From contig CM012953.1 of assembly GCA_000181795.3 (NCBI GenBank), positions 19,225,955-19,289,954 on the forward strand: a stretch of DNA of 64,000 nucleotides. Reading direction: 5' to 3'. Shown here one piece after another: positions 54,446 to 64,000 of the stretch; the first letter of the stretch is position 1, and each line of letters begins with the position of its first letter. The DNA is from Trichinella spiralis. Lineage: Eukaryota > Nematoda > Enoplea > Trichinellida > Trichinellidae. Made by a program: the position numbers and the translations under genes. A model generated the notes under the pieces. It did not search any database. It was given only the letters and a program-made list of their open reading frames with translations, and had not been told where the DNA came from.

Positions 54446-56689
54446 TCAAACCCATACAGAAGAATTTTTTGAATCCTGCAGTTGCAATGCTTCATTACTG
54501 ATGCTATTAGTAACATCTAATAAATGATCTTTGGTTTCATTTCCTGATTGCTTTTGCAAAAGCTTAAGGCCATTCAAGCATTGTCCAAGCGTTTCCATAT
54601 TAAAATGCTTCAGCTGAAATCGTAGCTGTTCACAAATTGCCAATTTCGACTGCTTGGTTTCTTCAGCAACATCAATCTGATCTTGCAATTCACCAACGTC
54701 CAAATTACTTACACTGTTCATTAAATCTTTATTAGAAATATGTAGTTGTTCAATTTCAATTTCCTTTTGCAGTCGTTGTGCTTCCGCAGTACGATCTGCG
54801 AGATAACTTTCAAGCCGTTGACATTCTGCTGTAGCAGCTCGAATTTCAAGGGTGAGCTTTTCCACACTGACACGTATATTAGCGTTTTGGCTTTCTATAT
54901 TTTGTTTCTGAAAGCTTTCCACGTTAAAAATAACTTTCTTCAGCTCTTCCTCACGTTCAGCTATTTGTGCTTTTAGTTGCTCCTCAGAAATACAGAATTC
55001 TTTCCGCTGTAGCCATCGAACAATCTCTGAAAAAAATTTGTATACTCATTATAATTGCTCATAAGATTGTATATCAAAGTCATTTAACTTTTAGACGTGA
55101 AAAGTGATTTTCAAATTCTTTGAAAATTAATAACAGATGTATTCAATAATAATTAAAAATACACTCATAACTTGAACATTTTCATAATTTGAAAAGAAAT
55201 ACACTAATTACAGCAGTATGCAAAACAATTTATTTTTTTAATAAAAATATAAAGAAAAAATGACTGAAAAGTTGATTAGTAAATTAAACACCAAAATTTT
55301 TACAATACTTTAAAATTTACATTATTTTTAAAAGAAAAATGATGCATGAACGTCATTTTATAAATATAATATGCCCTAATTGCTGACGGTGCAAAACAGC
55401 TTAAAAATTCTGCATTGCACACGAAATGCAAATAAAATTTATCATCAACAATCGATAATCAAATTTATTCAAAAAATTCCTTGATACAGTACGATGCACT
55501 TATACCTGCATTTTACTAAAATTACAGTTAGACTTAATCGTTGGCAATTTTATTAAATATTGAAAGAATTAAAGACGTCAGTACTAATAAGTAATAATAA
55601 TTAATGCAAAAAGAAAAATAAATTACATAACACTAAAAAGTTATCAATGCATGATGTGAAAATACTTCGCTTAATTACAGTTAAGAGTGAAGAACTTATA
55701 CATTGCAACCACAGGAATATCCGTTTAATTTCTTTTTGTTAACGAATCTGAATTTTAAAATAAAAACAAATCAAATAACTTTCTACTTAATGAAATCGAC
55801 GATGTCAAACAAGTTTTATATTAGGCATTATTCTAGCATTATTTTTGCAAAATTTTAAATGATCTTTAGCCAATAAAAGCTGCACGTAAACGAAACAAAA
55901 ATTGTAATATTTGAGTAAAATTTAGCAATGACATATAGATTATAAAAAAGAAAATCAACCATACGTGATAAGATTGGATGAAAAAGCACCGACAAAGCGA
56001 AATAAAATTACCTTGATCAACCTTGTTCATTATCTCTTGTTGTTCTTGCAAAATGACAGCTTGATTTTTGATAGTTTCTAAAATTTCAGCACTGTCTTCA
56101 TGTTTGGTTCGCATTAGATTTTTTGCTCGGCTTTGCATAGCTTGTTCATAAGAAGGCGGCGGGGCTCGGCATTGTTCACCTCTGGCATTCTTAGTTATTC
56201 GACTATAAAATTTGTTCATAAAAATATACAACATCAGAAATAAAAAAATAGCAATCAAGTGTAAAAATTATACTTTGAATCCAAAGGCGGCGTTGAGCGA
56301 GTTGGCACTGGTAAAGCACTAACAGTACGACGCTGACAGAGCGATGATCGATAAGCGCCGAACGGATGCAAGGAACTTTCAGGCAGTGGGCGTGGCAGAG
56401 ATGACGTGGAACTGACACGTCGACTATAATCAAACGGTGGAGGCGGATCGATACGGTAAAGCAAATATTGTATATCGCTATTTTGTTCCAATGAATTGGC
56501 AGTTAAGAGCGTTAATCGATCGGTTGGCGCAAGGCTCCTCTCCATTTTGCCTCGCTTTTCAACAAGAACAAACCGTCCACTTTTTCCAGTAGACTGTGCC
56601 AAGCTATAGATCACTTCTTGACAGGTGCTTTCAGCTGTCAAATTGGATATCACTTTTGGATAGCCATCTATCCATACTGTAAGCTCCAT
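54446..56689 (-). CDS. N-terminal RASSF protein (RASSF7/RASSF8-like)
   Basis: Ras-association scaffold; in other animals RASSF7/8 act at junctions and in mitosis and influence Hippo-related signalling. Three exons, 56274-56689, 56012-56202 and 54446-55026 (416+191+581 nt), join in frame at GT-AG sites to give 395 residues, close to RASSF8 (about 400). The N-terminal RA domain (residues 1-80) opens MELTVWIDGYPKVISNLTAE, then TCQEVIYSLAQSTGKSGRFV and ERSLAPTDRLTLL, matching the RASSF8 opening. A proline/serine-rich spacer (about 80-145) follows, with PPSYEQAMQSRAKN in exon 2. From about residue 165 to the end it is almost all coiled coil (EEQLKAQIAEREEELKKV). The ATG chosen is the first in the RA frame. 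It diverges from the RhoGAP gene. Confidence 0.93.
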
Positions 56690-56727
56690 TTCGACAACAG
56701 CAACACTGCTACTGCTGCTAGGATTAT

Positions 56728-56780
56728 TACAACCACAATAATAACAACAACAACAACAACAATAACAACAGCAACAACAA
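56728..56780. repeat. (CAA)n-rich low-complexity tract upstream of RASSF
   Basis: Imperfect CAA/TAA triplets about 40-90 nt upstream of the RASSF start codon, so probably transcribed as (GTT)n in its leader. Confidence 0.8.
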
Positions 56781-59358
56781 CGACTTGGACGAAAAAATTA
56801 TGTTATCGAAACGTTCAAAGCAGAGGGAGATGTTGAATGTGATGCTTTTGAATTCAATGCAGGCCAAGGTCAGAATGAATAAATAAAGCACGTCCTTTAC
56901 CTGTAAACGCTAATACAAACACCACCGTGGCTACCTGACCATCGACCCTCTATTGTCCAGTTTGTCAAGTTGACACGGACGCCATCTAGCTATTGAAACG
57001 TTGATTGGTCAATTGATTGATCAACAACAGCTTGTGAGTCAGCTGACTTGCTAGCTAGCAAGCTGATTTTTTACGATGCTATTGTCAAAATTTACGTTGG
57101 GAAATAGTTTTTTTTTGTTTTGTCATTTGATAAGCTTGTGCCAGGCAGATCAATTTCGAACAGACGATATAACAGTGAAGATGAAGTTGAATTTTGAACT
57201 TTGCTTGCCATGCAATATGCTGTTCTCATTATTTACAAATGTTGTTTTTCAAATTTTTGAATGAGCAGTTTTTCTGATTATAAAAAGAAAATAATGTGTA
57301 TACTTTTTTATGTGAAGCGTGAAATGACAGAATTTTCATGTTAGCATTGTTGAAATTCCAACACATTCATCGCATTTCCAGCTGCAAAAGTGAAATCAAA
57401 TCCGGAAGTGCAAATGCTTATATAAGCCATATGGAGAGGCAGTGAAGATCACAAGCGTGCAAGTGAACAAAATTGAATAAATAAAAAGAACAACATTTGC
57501 ATTAACTAAAAAGCAATTCAACAAAAGTAGCAAAACTGATACTAAGTAACATGTATTCACAATGGACAAATTTTTGCTTACCCCCTCTCTCTTCAACGCT
57601 TGAGGAAATTTCATTGCAAATTATTATTTTTCATTGTTTAAAATAATTTCCATCCGATTCACATTGACATATTTTTTATTTGCATGTCTGATTTAGATTT
57701 ATATTGACTATATGGCTTCTTAAAGTCTTATATGAAGTGTAAAATTAAAAAAAACAATAATACCAAAATTTCAACTTTTCAACACTCCATTTCCAAACTT
57801 TAATTGATTTCATATAAATTGATTCAGTTGCTACTTGAAAGAAAAGAATCAAAATTTTTCTGATCAATCAAACTTTGGTTAGCACATGTGGAACATATTT
57901 AAATATCTTTTTCTTCTTTAAATTTAAAATGTATAAAAGTAAATTTGGTGAAGAAATTCAAAATCCTTACCTTCACTTTACTTATTAAATTTTTCTTTCA
58001 TATTCATGAATTTGAAACAGCATTGGTAAGCAGCATTCATTATTTGTTATTTTATTCCATATTGCCACTACTGCTAATAACAATAATAATTTTTCAGATA
58101 CACATTTCATATATTGTTAGTGTTATTAACATTTTTTGCAATTCAAAATTAATCATCTTGATTTTTAAAAACTAAACTGAACTGATTAATTGAATCATTT
58201 AAATTCAGAACATCATGTTATAGAATTTGTATTTATCTATTTCAAAATCCTATAAATGATAAATTTTCAATCAAAAAATTATTCATGCGAATAAAATGTA
58301 ACTGTTTTTCAAAAAAATATTTCAAATGATATTTATATTGTAGAACTGTTTTTTTCTTTTATTTAAAATCAATTATTAAATTGCATCACTGCTTTTTCAT
58401 TTCACTGATTCTGATGATTCATTTGACAATAACAGCAGCATTGTTCAATAATCGACTGCTGAACGTGTTCATGGTTGAAAAATTTAAGTCAGAATACAAT
58501 ACATAAATAAATCTTTATGCATTTAAAATAAAAGTTTCCATTAGATTCAGTTAAGAATTAAATCAAGCAACCATTGTTATTTATGGCTTTAATTTAATAA
58601 AATTCATTCAAAATTTTAAATTTCATTTAAATGCAAAAAAACCACTTTGTCAGATTGTCTGAAATTTTCATCAATGCATGATTCAAACTAAACTTATATT
58701 TTGAACAACTTAACTTTAAATTACTGTCATTTTTCAATGAAAGTATTGAATAAAATTCAACATGATAATATTAATTTCACAATAATGTTTGTTTTATTAA
58801 TTAACTTTTTTTATTAAAAATTTTTGTAACATTCTACCAAATACAGTACTAATTAATACTGCCCCTCATTATCTTAAAGATTACTGTTGGTTATGCATAG
58901 CTCGTCGGGGTGTTTGGGAATTTTCAATTCAATTATCAATGTTCAATTTTATCGCATGTTGTTCATTTTAGTTTAGTTGTTTGTTTTTGTAACGTTGAAG
59001 AATTTTACTTTTGTTTGATCAGTTTCAACTTATAACATGCATTGTTTTGTTTGTTTTGTGAATATATTTTTTCATTCTGACATAATACAAGTTAAAAAAA
59101 ATTTTTTTTTCATACTAATACAAATATCTTTCAGTTTTGACTTCAATGCACAGATAAGATACATTCATTTGATTGTTGTTGATTACGATGCATGTCGCGC
59201 AGTGTTTTAAAATGTCACAAGTAATGTTCAATGTATTATAATTATTATGTGCTGTTCTTTTATACATATAGCAGTTGATGTTAATGAAAACTGGTCGTTT
59301 GATGAAAGACTAATTTTAATGTGTAATTTGGAAAATGAGTTCAGTATGTGTCATTTTC

Positions 59359-59498
59359 AGATTCTTTTCGGTGATTCGTGGTTTGGAAAGGAGTTGAAAA
59401 AGTGGCGCAGTTTAGCGCTTGTTTTTTTCGACAAACTTTTAAGCGCAAAAGATATTTATTATCAATATTCTCCCCGGATAGAACATCGGTTGTTGAAG
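59359..59498 (+). other. Candidate upstream exon of the RhoGAP gene
   Basis: Preceded by TCATTTTCAG and followed by donor GTGAGTGC. The segment is open in one frame (GDSWFGKELKKWRSLALVFF and so on) with no family match. It could be a 5' untranslated or alternative exon, or accidental. Confidence 0.3.
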
Positions 59499-60063
59499 TG
59501 AGTGCACATTTTTGCAAGCATTACGCAACTGCCTAGTGTTTTATTTTCATGACGTCATGCTTATTTTGTTTCACTGTATTCTGTTGAACGGACAGTTTGC
59601 TTTTGCCTGCCAATCACAAATCATTTCAATCATTGTTTTTCTTTGTGTTGTTGTGCAAGTTGCAAGCAGAGTAGAAAATATCCCATTTCAACAGCTATTT
59701 CATAGACTAAAAGTAATAATAATAATAATAATTTTTGAAATTTTAATTCGATCAAAATTATGTGGTATGATTAATTTTTCGCAGCTGTTCTTGCGATAGC
59801 ATCTGCGCATTTTAATTTGCTCGAGTGAATGATAATTTCACATTTTTCAGTGGCAAGTTTTTCAATGAATGTTTGAAATTGTTTGAAAACTGGTTATTTT
59901 ATATATGATTTAAGCTTATTATAGCTTTATATTTGCAAATAGTTGAAGCTCATCTTATTATTATTCAGTGATTAGAAAAAAATTTTCTTTTCAAGGAAGA
60001 ATAATTAACCGTCTAGTGATCAAGCCCGGTTATATTTCTCTGTTTTCTTCTTTACTGGTCAAA

Positions 60064-63000
60064 ATGGAAAACTTACGCAAGCACATGTATCGTGTTCAGC
60101 AGCTGGCGCAGCAGACTGTCGGGATGTATGTATTATTTAATGAACCTTAATTGTAAATTAAAAAACTTGTGGGTGTTTATTATTATTTTATTTGTATAAT
60201 TAAAATTTTGCATGTCAATTATTATTCAGGGCCGAGAAAAGCGAAGTGCGCAGTGAGGATTTGCTGAACGTAGAACAAAGAGTGGAAACTATGGTGGAAA
60301 TTTTGCAACGGTTCAAATCCAAGCTAGGCGATTGTTTACGATCGCGAAGCAAAGAGGAAAATATGGAAAAACGCAGAGTATAATTTTATTTTTTTATTTT
60401 TGAGGAAGAAATTTGCACTTTTTTGTGTGTGTTAATAATTTTTTATATTAAAATTTTTATTAACATTTTCCTTGATGTTGAATTTTATGTCTCAACAATA
60501 GATGAAATAATTATATTCTCCATTTTGGAGAATTTTCACTATTCACTCACTGCTATGCTGCATGTTGTTTTTTGTTAATTTGAAACCTGTTTGTTAAATT
60601 TGGTTTCATTTCGTTCATGCACATCATATATGACGCTCGTTCATTTTGTAGTTGTAACTTCCTTGTAGCTTGATTATTATTTCTTTTTTTTACTGTTTGT
60701 TCGTTTGTGTTTTGTTGGATCAGGTTTTACAAGAAATTTTTCATTTTATTATGCTTTACGAAATGTAAATTTTACCTGAAATATTTTCAAATTAATAACT
60801 TTATTTAAAATTTAATTGTCGTAATGTTTGGTTTTTGTTGTTTTAGAAAAAAGTTGACGAGTACAATTTAGCATTGACGCTTTTTCAAGAGTCGAAACAT
60901 TTGAATACACTTTGCAGCAGTGGTGACAGTTTGCTGTCGTGGGTCTTTTTTCAATAAATAAATATAATTTTTGATTTATTCCATTGATATTGAAATTATT
61001 GATTTCTTTTTTAGCTCGGTTATGAGTTTGTATGCGAGTTCTTTGTTTTTAATTGTCGATGATATGGTTCGTCTGGATATGGATATTGAGAAGCAAGTTT
61101 TTGAAAATTTGATGCCATTTCTGGAGGTGAGAAATTTTTACTTTTGTTTTTTTTTGGTAGGAATTGTTGAAATGTGATTTTATTTTTAATTTTAATATTC
61201 ACTGTCAAGGCCCAAAAGTCTGTAATTCACATTAAAGAAAAATTGAAGCGGTTAGTTTTGGATATGGATGCAGCAAAAACTAGGTACGATGCAGTTGATT
61301 TGTTGTTATTAATCATTAATATTTCAAAAGAGATAATGATAATTTTTTTTTCTGTTTTGCTAAAGGCTTGCTGCCGCTCAGTCCAGAGGAGAGAAGATTG
61401 AACAAATTCAAGATGAATTGGCCAATGCTCAGATTCGGGTAGAAAATTGCAAAGTAAACTTTTAATTTATTAACAAGTTGATTTTATGATTATTTTTTTA
61501 TTGATTCATATTATTGTGTTGATAAATTTTGATAATGATTGAAAATTTTCAGGATTCACTGGCCACGGAAGTGTTCAATATTGCATCGAAAGAAATTGAT
61601 ATGGCCAATTTATTTTCAACGGTATTTATTGTTTTGAAAAATGAAAACGAAAGTTTGAGATGGAAATTGAATTTTTTCTGTTACATTTATTATGCAATTT
61701 AATTTTAATTATTTTTAATTTTTTATTTTCAGTTGATCAAATTGCAGATGGAATTTTTCGAAACAACCCATCGATCACTGGAAAGTTGCTTGTCTGTTGT
61801 CAATGATAGAATTGGTAAATGCAATGCAAAAAAATTTTTGAATAAAACTGAATTAAACTTACAGTATAAAATGAGGAATTTTTTCAGCTAAACACCCTCG
61901 TCGACCAGTTTTTGGTTGTCCATTGGATGAACATTTGCGGCATAATGGCAGAGAAATTGCTCTTGTGCTTGAAGTGTGCTGTTCAGTGTTGAATGAAATT
62001 GGCTTGAACGCCGAGGTGAGCACACACCGTTATATAACACTGTTTTGCAGCAGTGTTTCTCAACCAGGGGGCGGGGCGTGAGAAGTAAGAATTTTTAATT
62101 CTGCAGAGGTGTTCGAAATTTGAAAGTTCAAAGTGAAATAGTTCCCGAGCTCATGCATTTAATTTCATGCGGCTCCTAAGATGCCTAGTCAATCGATATT
62201 ATCATGTTATTTATAATGTATTGACAAATTTTTTGCCTGCATATCATAGTAATCATTTTTATTTTGATCTTGCGACTTTTTGTTCTCCAGTGAACTGTTT
62301 CTCACAGTTTGGTCTACTTCAAACTAAATTTTTACCGCCTTTTCTTACTGGTCATCTTACTTTTAGCTTAACAGTTTCAGCTATGCACAATTCATCATTT
62401 ACCTTCTTACTAAAATAGTATTGATGCAACCATGAAGCAACAGTTTGCTTTGCTAGTATACCGCAGTATATTTCTTTGGGGGGGGGGGGGAAGGGAGCGT
62501 GCGCTGACACGGGTTGAGAACCACTGTTTAACAGTGTATATGTAGTGTAGATAAATTATATATACATATATTTCTAGGGTCTTTTTCGAATATCAGGAAA
62601 TGCGTTAAAAATTCGACGTTTGAAAGCTTCATTCGATGCCGGTGAAATAGAGCTCAGTGAATTTGAACATGATCCGCATTCCATAGCCGGTGTGTTGAAG
62701 CAATATTTGCGCGAACTTCCTGATCCACTACTTTGCACCGCTTATTATGGCGATTGGATGAAAGCAGTCGGGTAGCACAGATAGACAAAATTAAATATTT
62801 TTTAAAAACAAATTGTGTTTTTATTGATTGAATTTACATACCAGTTGTATTTGTTAATTTAAGCAAAGAGAATTTGGTCGATAGGTTGGAAAGTGTCAAG
62901 CGGGTTCTGGAATCACTGCCTGAAGCTAATTATAACAATATTTATTATTTGATGACATTTTTATCCCGAGTCGCTCAGAATCAACACGTGACAAAGATGT

Positions 63001-64000
63001 CAGCACAAAATCTTGCAATTGTTTTTGGACCAAATGTACTCTGGAATCCAGACAGTGAAACTAGGTTCTTTTAAAAAATAATAATAATATTATTATTATT
63101 TGAGATTTTGATTTTCAGTTATGTACCTGATTCTCAAGTCGGTGTTCTCGTCGAATGTCTTATTAACAACGCGTCTTATTTTTTTTCCAATGGTAATATT
63201 TTTGATGAAAATGATGATTGAATTGAATTTTGCTCACTTTAGAGATACAATTTACTAGTTCTTTAATTGCACCACTTTATGGATGCAGAAGTTCTGGGTA
63301 CGATACGGATTCATTGGAACGCAATTCTGTTGAATCGTTGATCTCCAACAGCAAAGAGTCAAACGAAATGATGCACGTTGGTCATCAAAAAGGAAATTGT
63401 ACATCCACACAGGACAGGTAGTTTTGCTATTTTTCATTTTTGATTGATATTATTATTATTAATTTTGTTGTTTAAGTAAACGCTGTTCTGATATTTCCAG
63501 TGTTGCTAGCAAGCCGATGAGTCAGCAGAGGAAGGCAAAGCAGCCTGCCCCTCCACCTCCTGCCGGTGAATTGGCCGTCGAAACGGCAGAAATGGGACGG
63601 GAATTTTTAAATGTGTCCATTTTTAATGACCACGAACAGACGACGAGTCAAAAAAAAGCACCCTTGACCATTAGCCTTCCAGTGCCTAAACAGCGCAATT
63701 CTACGAAACGATTTTCAGAGCCAAAAATGAACACAGCTGACATTGCTCGTACAGATCAACCACCAACACACCAGCAAGATGATTTGAAGCTTCATCCCAA
63801 GGATTCACCGAAAAGCAGGAAAGATCTCCTCACCCCAGGCATAGATGTTGACGAGTCGCCGACGGCGAATACTGTGCACCGCTCGAACAGCAGTTTACCG
63901 GCAAGGCCACCGTTGCCCAGAGTTGGAGCTTTGCAGGGACGCTTTTTGGGTACGTTGAAATGTCCGTCGGCTAATGTTGTTGTTAAACCGTTGTCGAAGC
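60064..64000 (+). CDS. BAR-domain Rho GTPase-activating protein (ARHGAP17/RICH1/Nadrin type), 3' end beyond window
   Basis: Membrane-curving BAR domain plus RhoGAP, which speeds GTP hydrolysis by Cdc42/Rac and acts at junctions and in membrane traffic. Fourteen exons: 60064-60125, 60230-60377, 60847-60938, 61015-61126, 61210-61283, 61366-61453, 61553-61621, 61733-61814, 61888-62015, 62578-62771, 62864-63064, 63119-63192, 63243-63417, 63501 onward; about 666 residues so far. The start MENLRKHMYRVQQLAQQTVG fits the human opening (KKQFNRMKQLANQTVG). BAR is about residues 1-240. RhoGAP (about 255-440) has FGCPLDEHL, the arginine finger in GLFRISGN, LKQYLRELPDPLLC and NLAIVFGPNVLW. A proline-rich tail starts in exon 14 (QPAPPPPAGE; SSLPARPPLPRVG), as in RICH proteins that bind SH3 domains. 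Intron 9 carries a hAT MITE. Confidence 0.94.
62051..62526 (+). mobile_element. hAT-type MITE in intron 9 of the RhoGAP gene
   Basis: 476 bp with ends CAGTGTTTCTCAACCAGGGG and CAGTGGTTCTCAACCCG (read inward), and a decayed 8-bp duplication TTTTGCAG / TTTAACAG (62043-62050; 62527-62534). It has a G13-14 run near its right end. The left part matches the fragment at 53976. It makes this intron 562 bp, far longer than its neighbours. No transposase piece was recognised. Confidence 0.82.

Larger units (their letters stand above)
56690..60063. other. Shared upstream region of two divergent genes
   Basis: Begins with a (CAA)n-type repeat that would lie in the RASSF 5' untranslated region or promoter (56728-56780). 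The rest is AT-rich with no transposon termini recognised. A splice-bounded 140-nt open segment at 59359-59498 is listed separately. Confidence 0.6.

Noticed and set aside
57016-57070. Overlapping small palindromes (TTGATTGGTCAATTGATTGA region)
   Set aside because: Short, low-complexity and without repeats elsewhere; no clear meaning.
57076-57264. Short frame with a hydrophobic start resembling a signal peptide
   Set aside because: 62 codons in AT-rich DNA, where hydrophobic chance frames are common. No further support.

Overview
This is a gene-sparse, AT-rich stretch of an invertebrate animal genome. Introns are mostly 50-150 bp (a few 400-1000 bp) with TTTTCAG-type acceptors and AATAAA poly(A) signals. 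An early-branching (Dorylaimia-like) nematode would fit, but nothing here proves the phylum. The TOG gene keeps all five TOG domains, which argues against a Caenorhabditis-type genome. Four host genes are recognisable: an XMAP215/ch-TOG/Msps microtubule polymerase (minus, 17.5-27.5 kb, about 39 coding exons), the GATOR2 subunit MIOS (plus, 33.8-37.9 kb), an N-terminal RASSF (RASSF7/8-like, minus, 54.4-56.7 kb) and a BAR-RhoGAP of the ARHGAP17/RICH/Nadrin type (plus, 60.1 kb to the window edge). The RASSF and RhoGAP genes diverge from a common 3.4 kb intergenic region.

The first 16 kb are a GC-richer pile of dead transposable elements. They comprise a Ty3/Gypsy fossil on the minus strand (1885-5721), a BEL/Pao fossil (5777-9509), an LTR-like piece, a solo LTR with a target-site duplication (10142-10507), a second Gypsy fossil in inverted orientation (10609-12692), and a BEL/Pao 3' part (12693-13427). 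The LTR of that last part is split by a 2.0 kb piggyBac DNA transposon flanked by TTAA. Further solo LTRs lie in an intron of the TOG gene (26220-26412) and at 52041-52485. A Tigger/pogo transposon (28682-31095) contains a nested hAT fragment. Three other hAT-type pieces with CAGTGGTTCTCAA-like ends lie at 48.8, 52.9-54.1 and 62.1 kb.

Two observations stand out. At 38.3-44.9 kb is a tandem array of about 15 diverged units of 310-510 bp, each carrying an imperfect hairpin of about 85 nt. Stem positions change in compensating pairs between copies (C-G, U-A, A-U and G-U at one site), which suggests selection on RNA structure. On the minus strand the last units also carry candidate 38-nt microexons with consensus splice sites, so each hairpin would sit in its own intron of about 390 nt. 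This could be a clustered hairpin-RNA locus with a spliced non-coding host transcript. Second, at 32.9-33.6 kb lies a decayed, intron-retaining copy of four exons of the neighbouring TOG gene in opposite orientation. It is a DNA-level duplication with an internal deletion, not a retrocopy.

Long stretches (1-1.9, 15.8-17.3, 27.6-28.7, 31.1-32.9, 45.4-48.8, 49.5-50.9, 57-60 kb) show no convincing gene.
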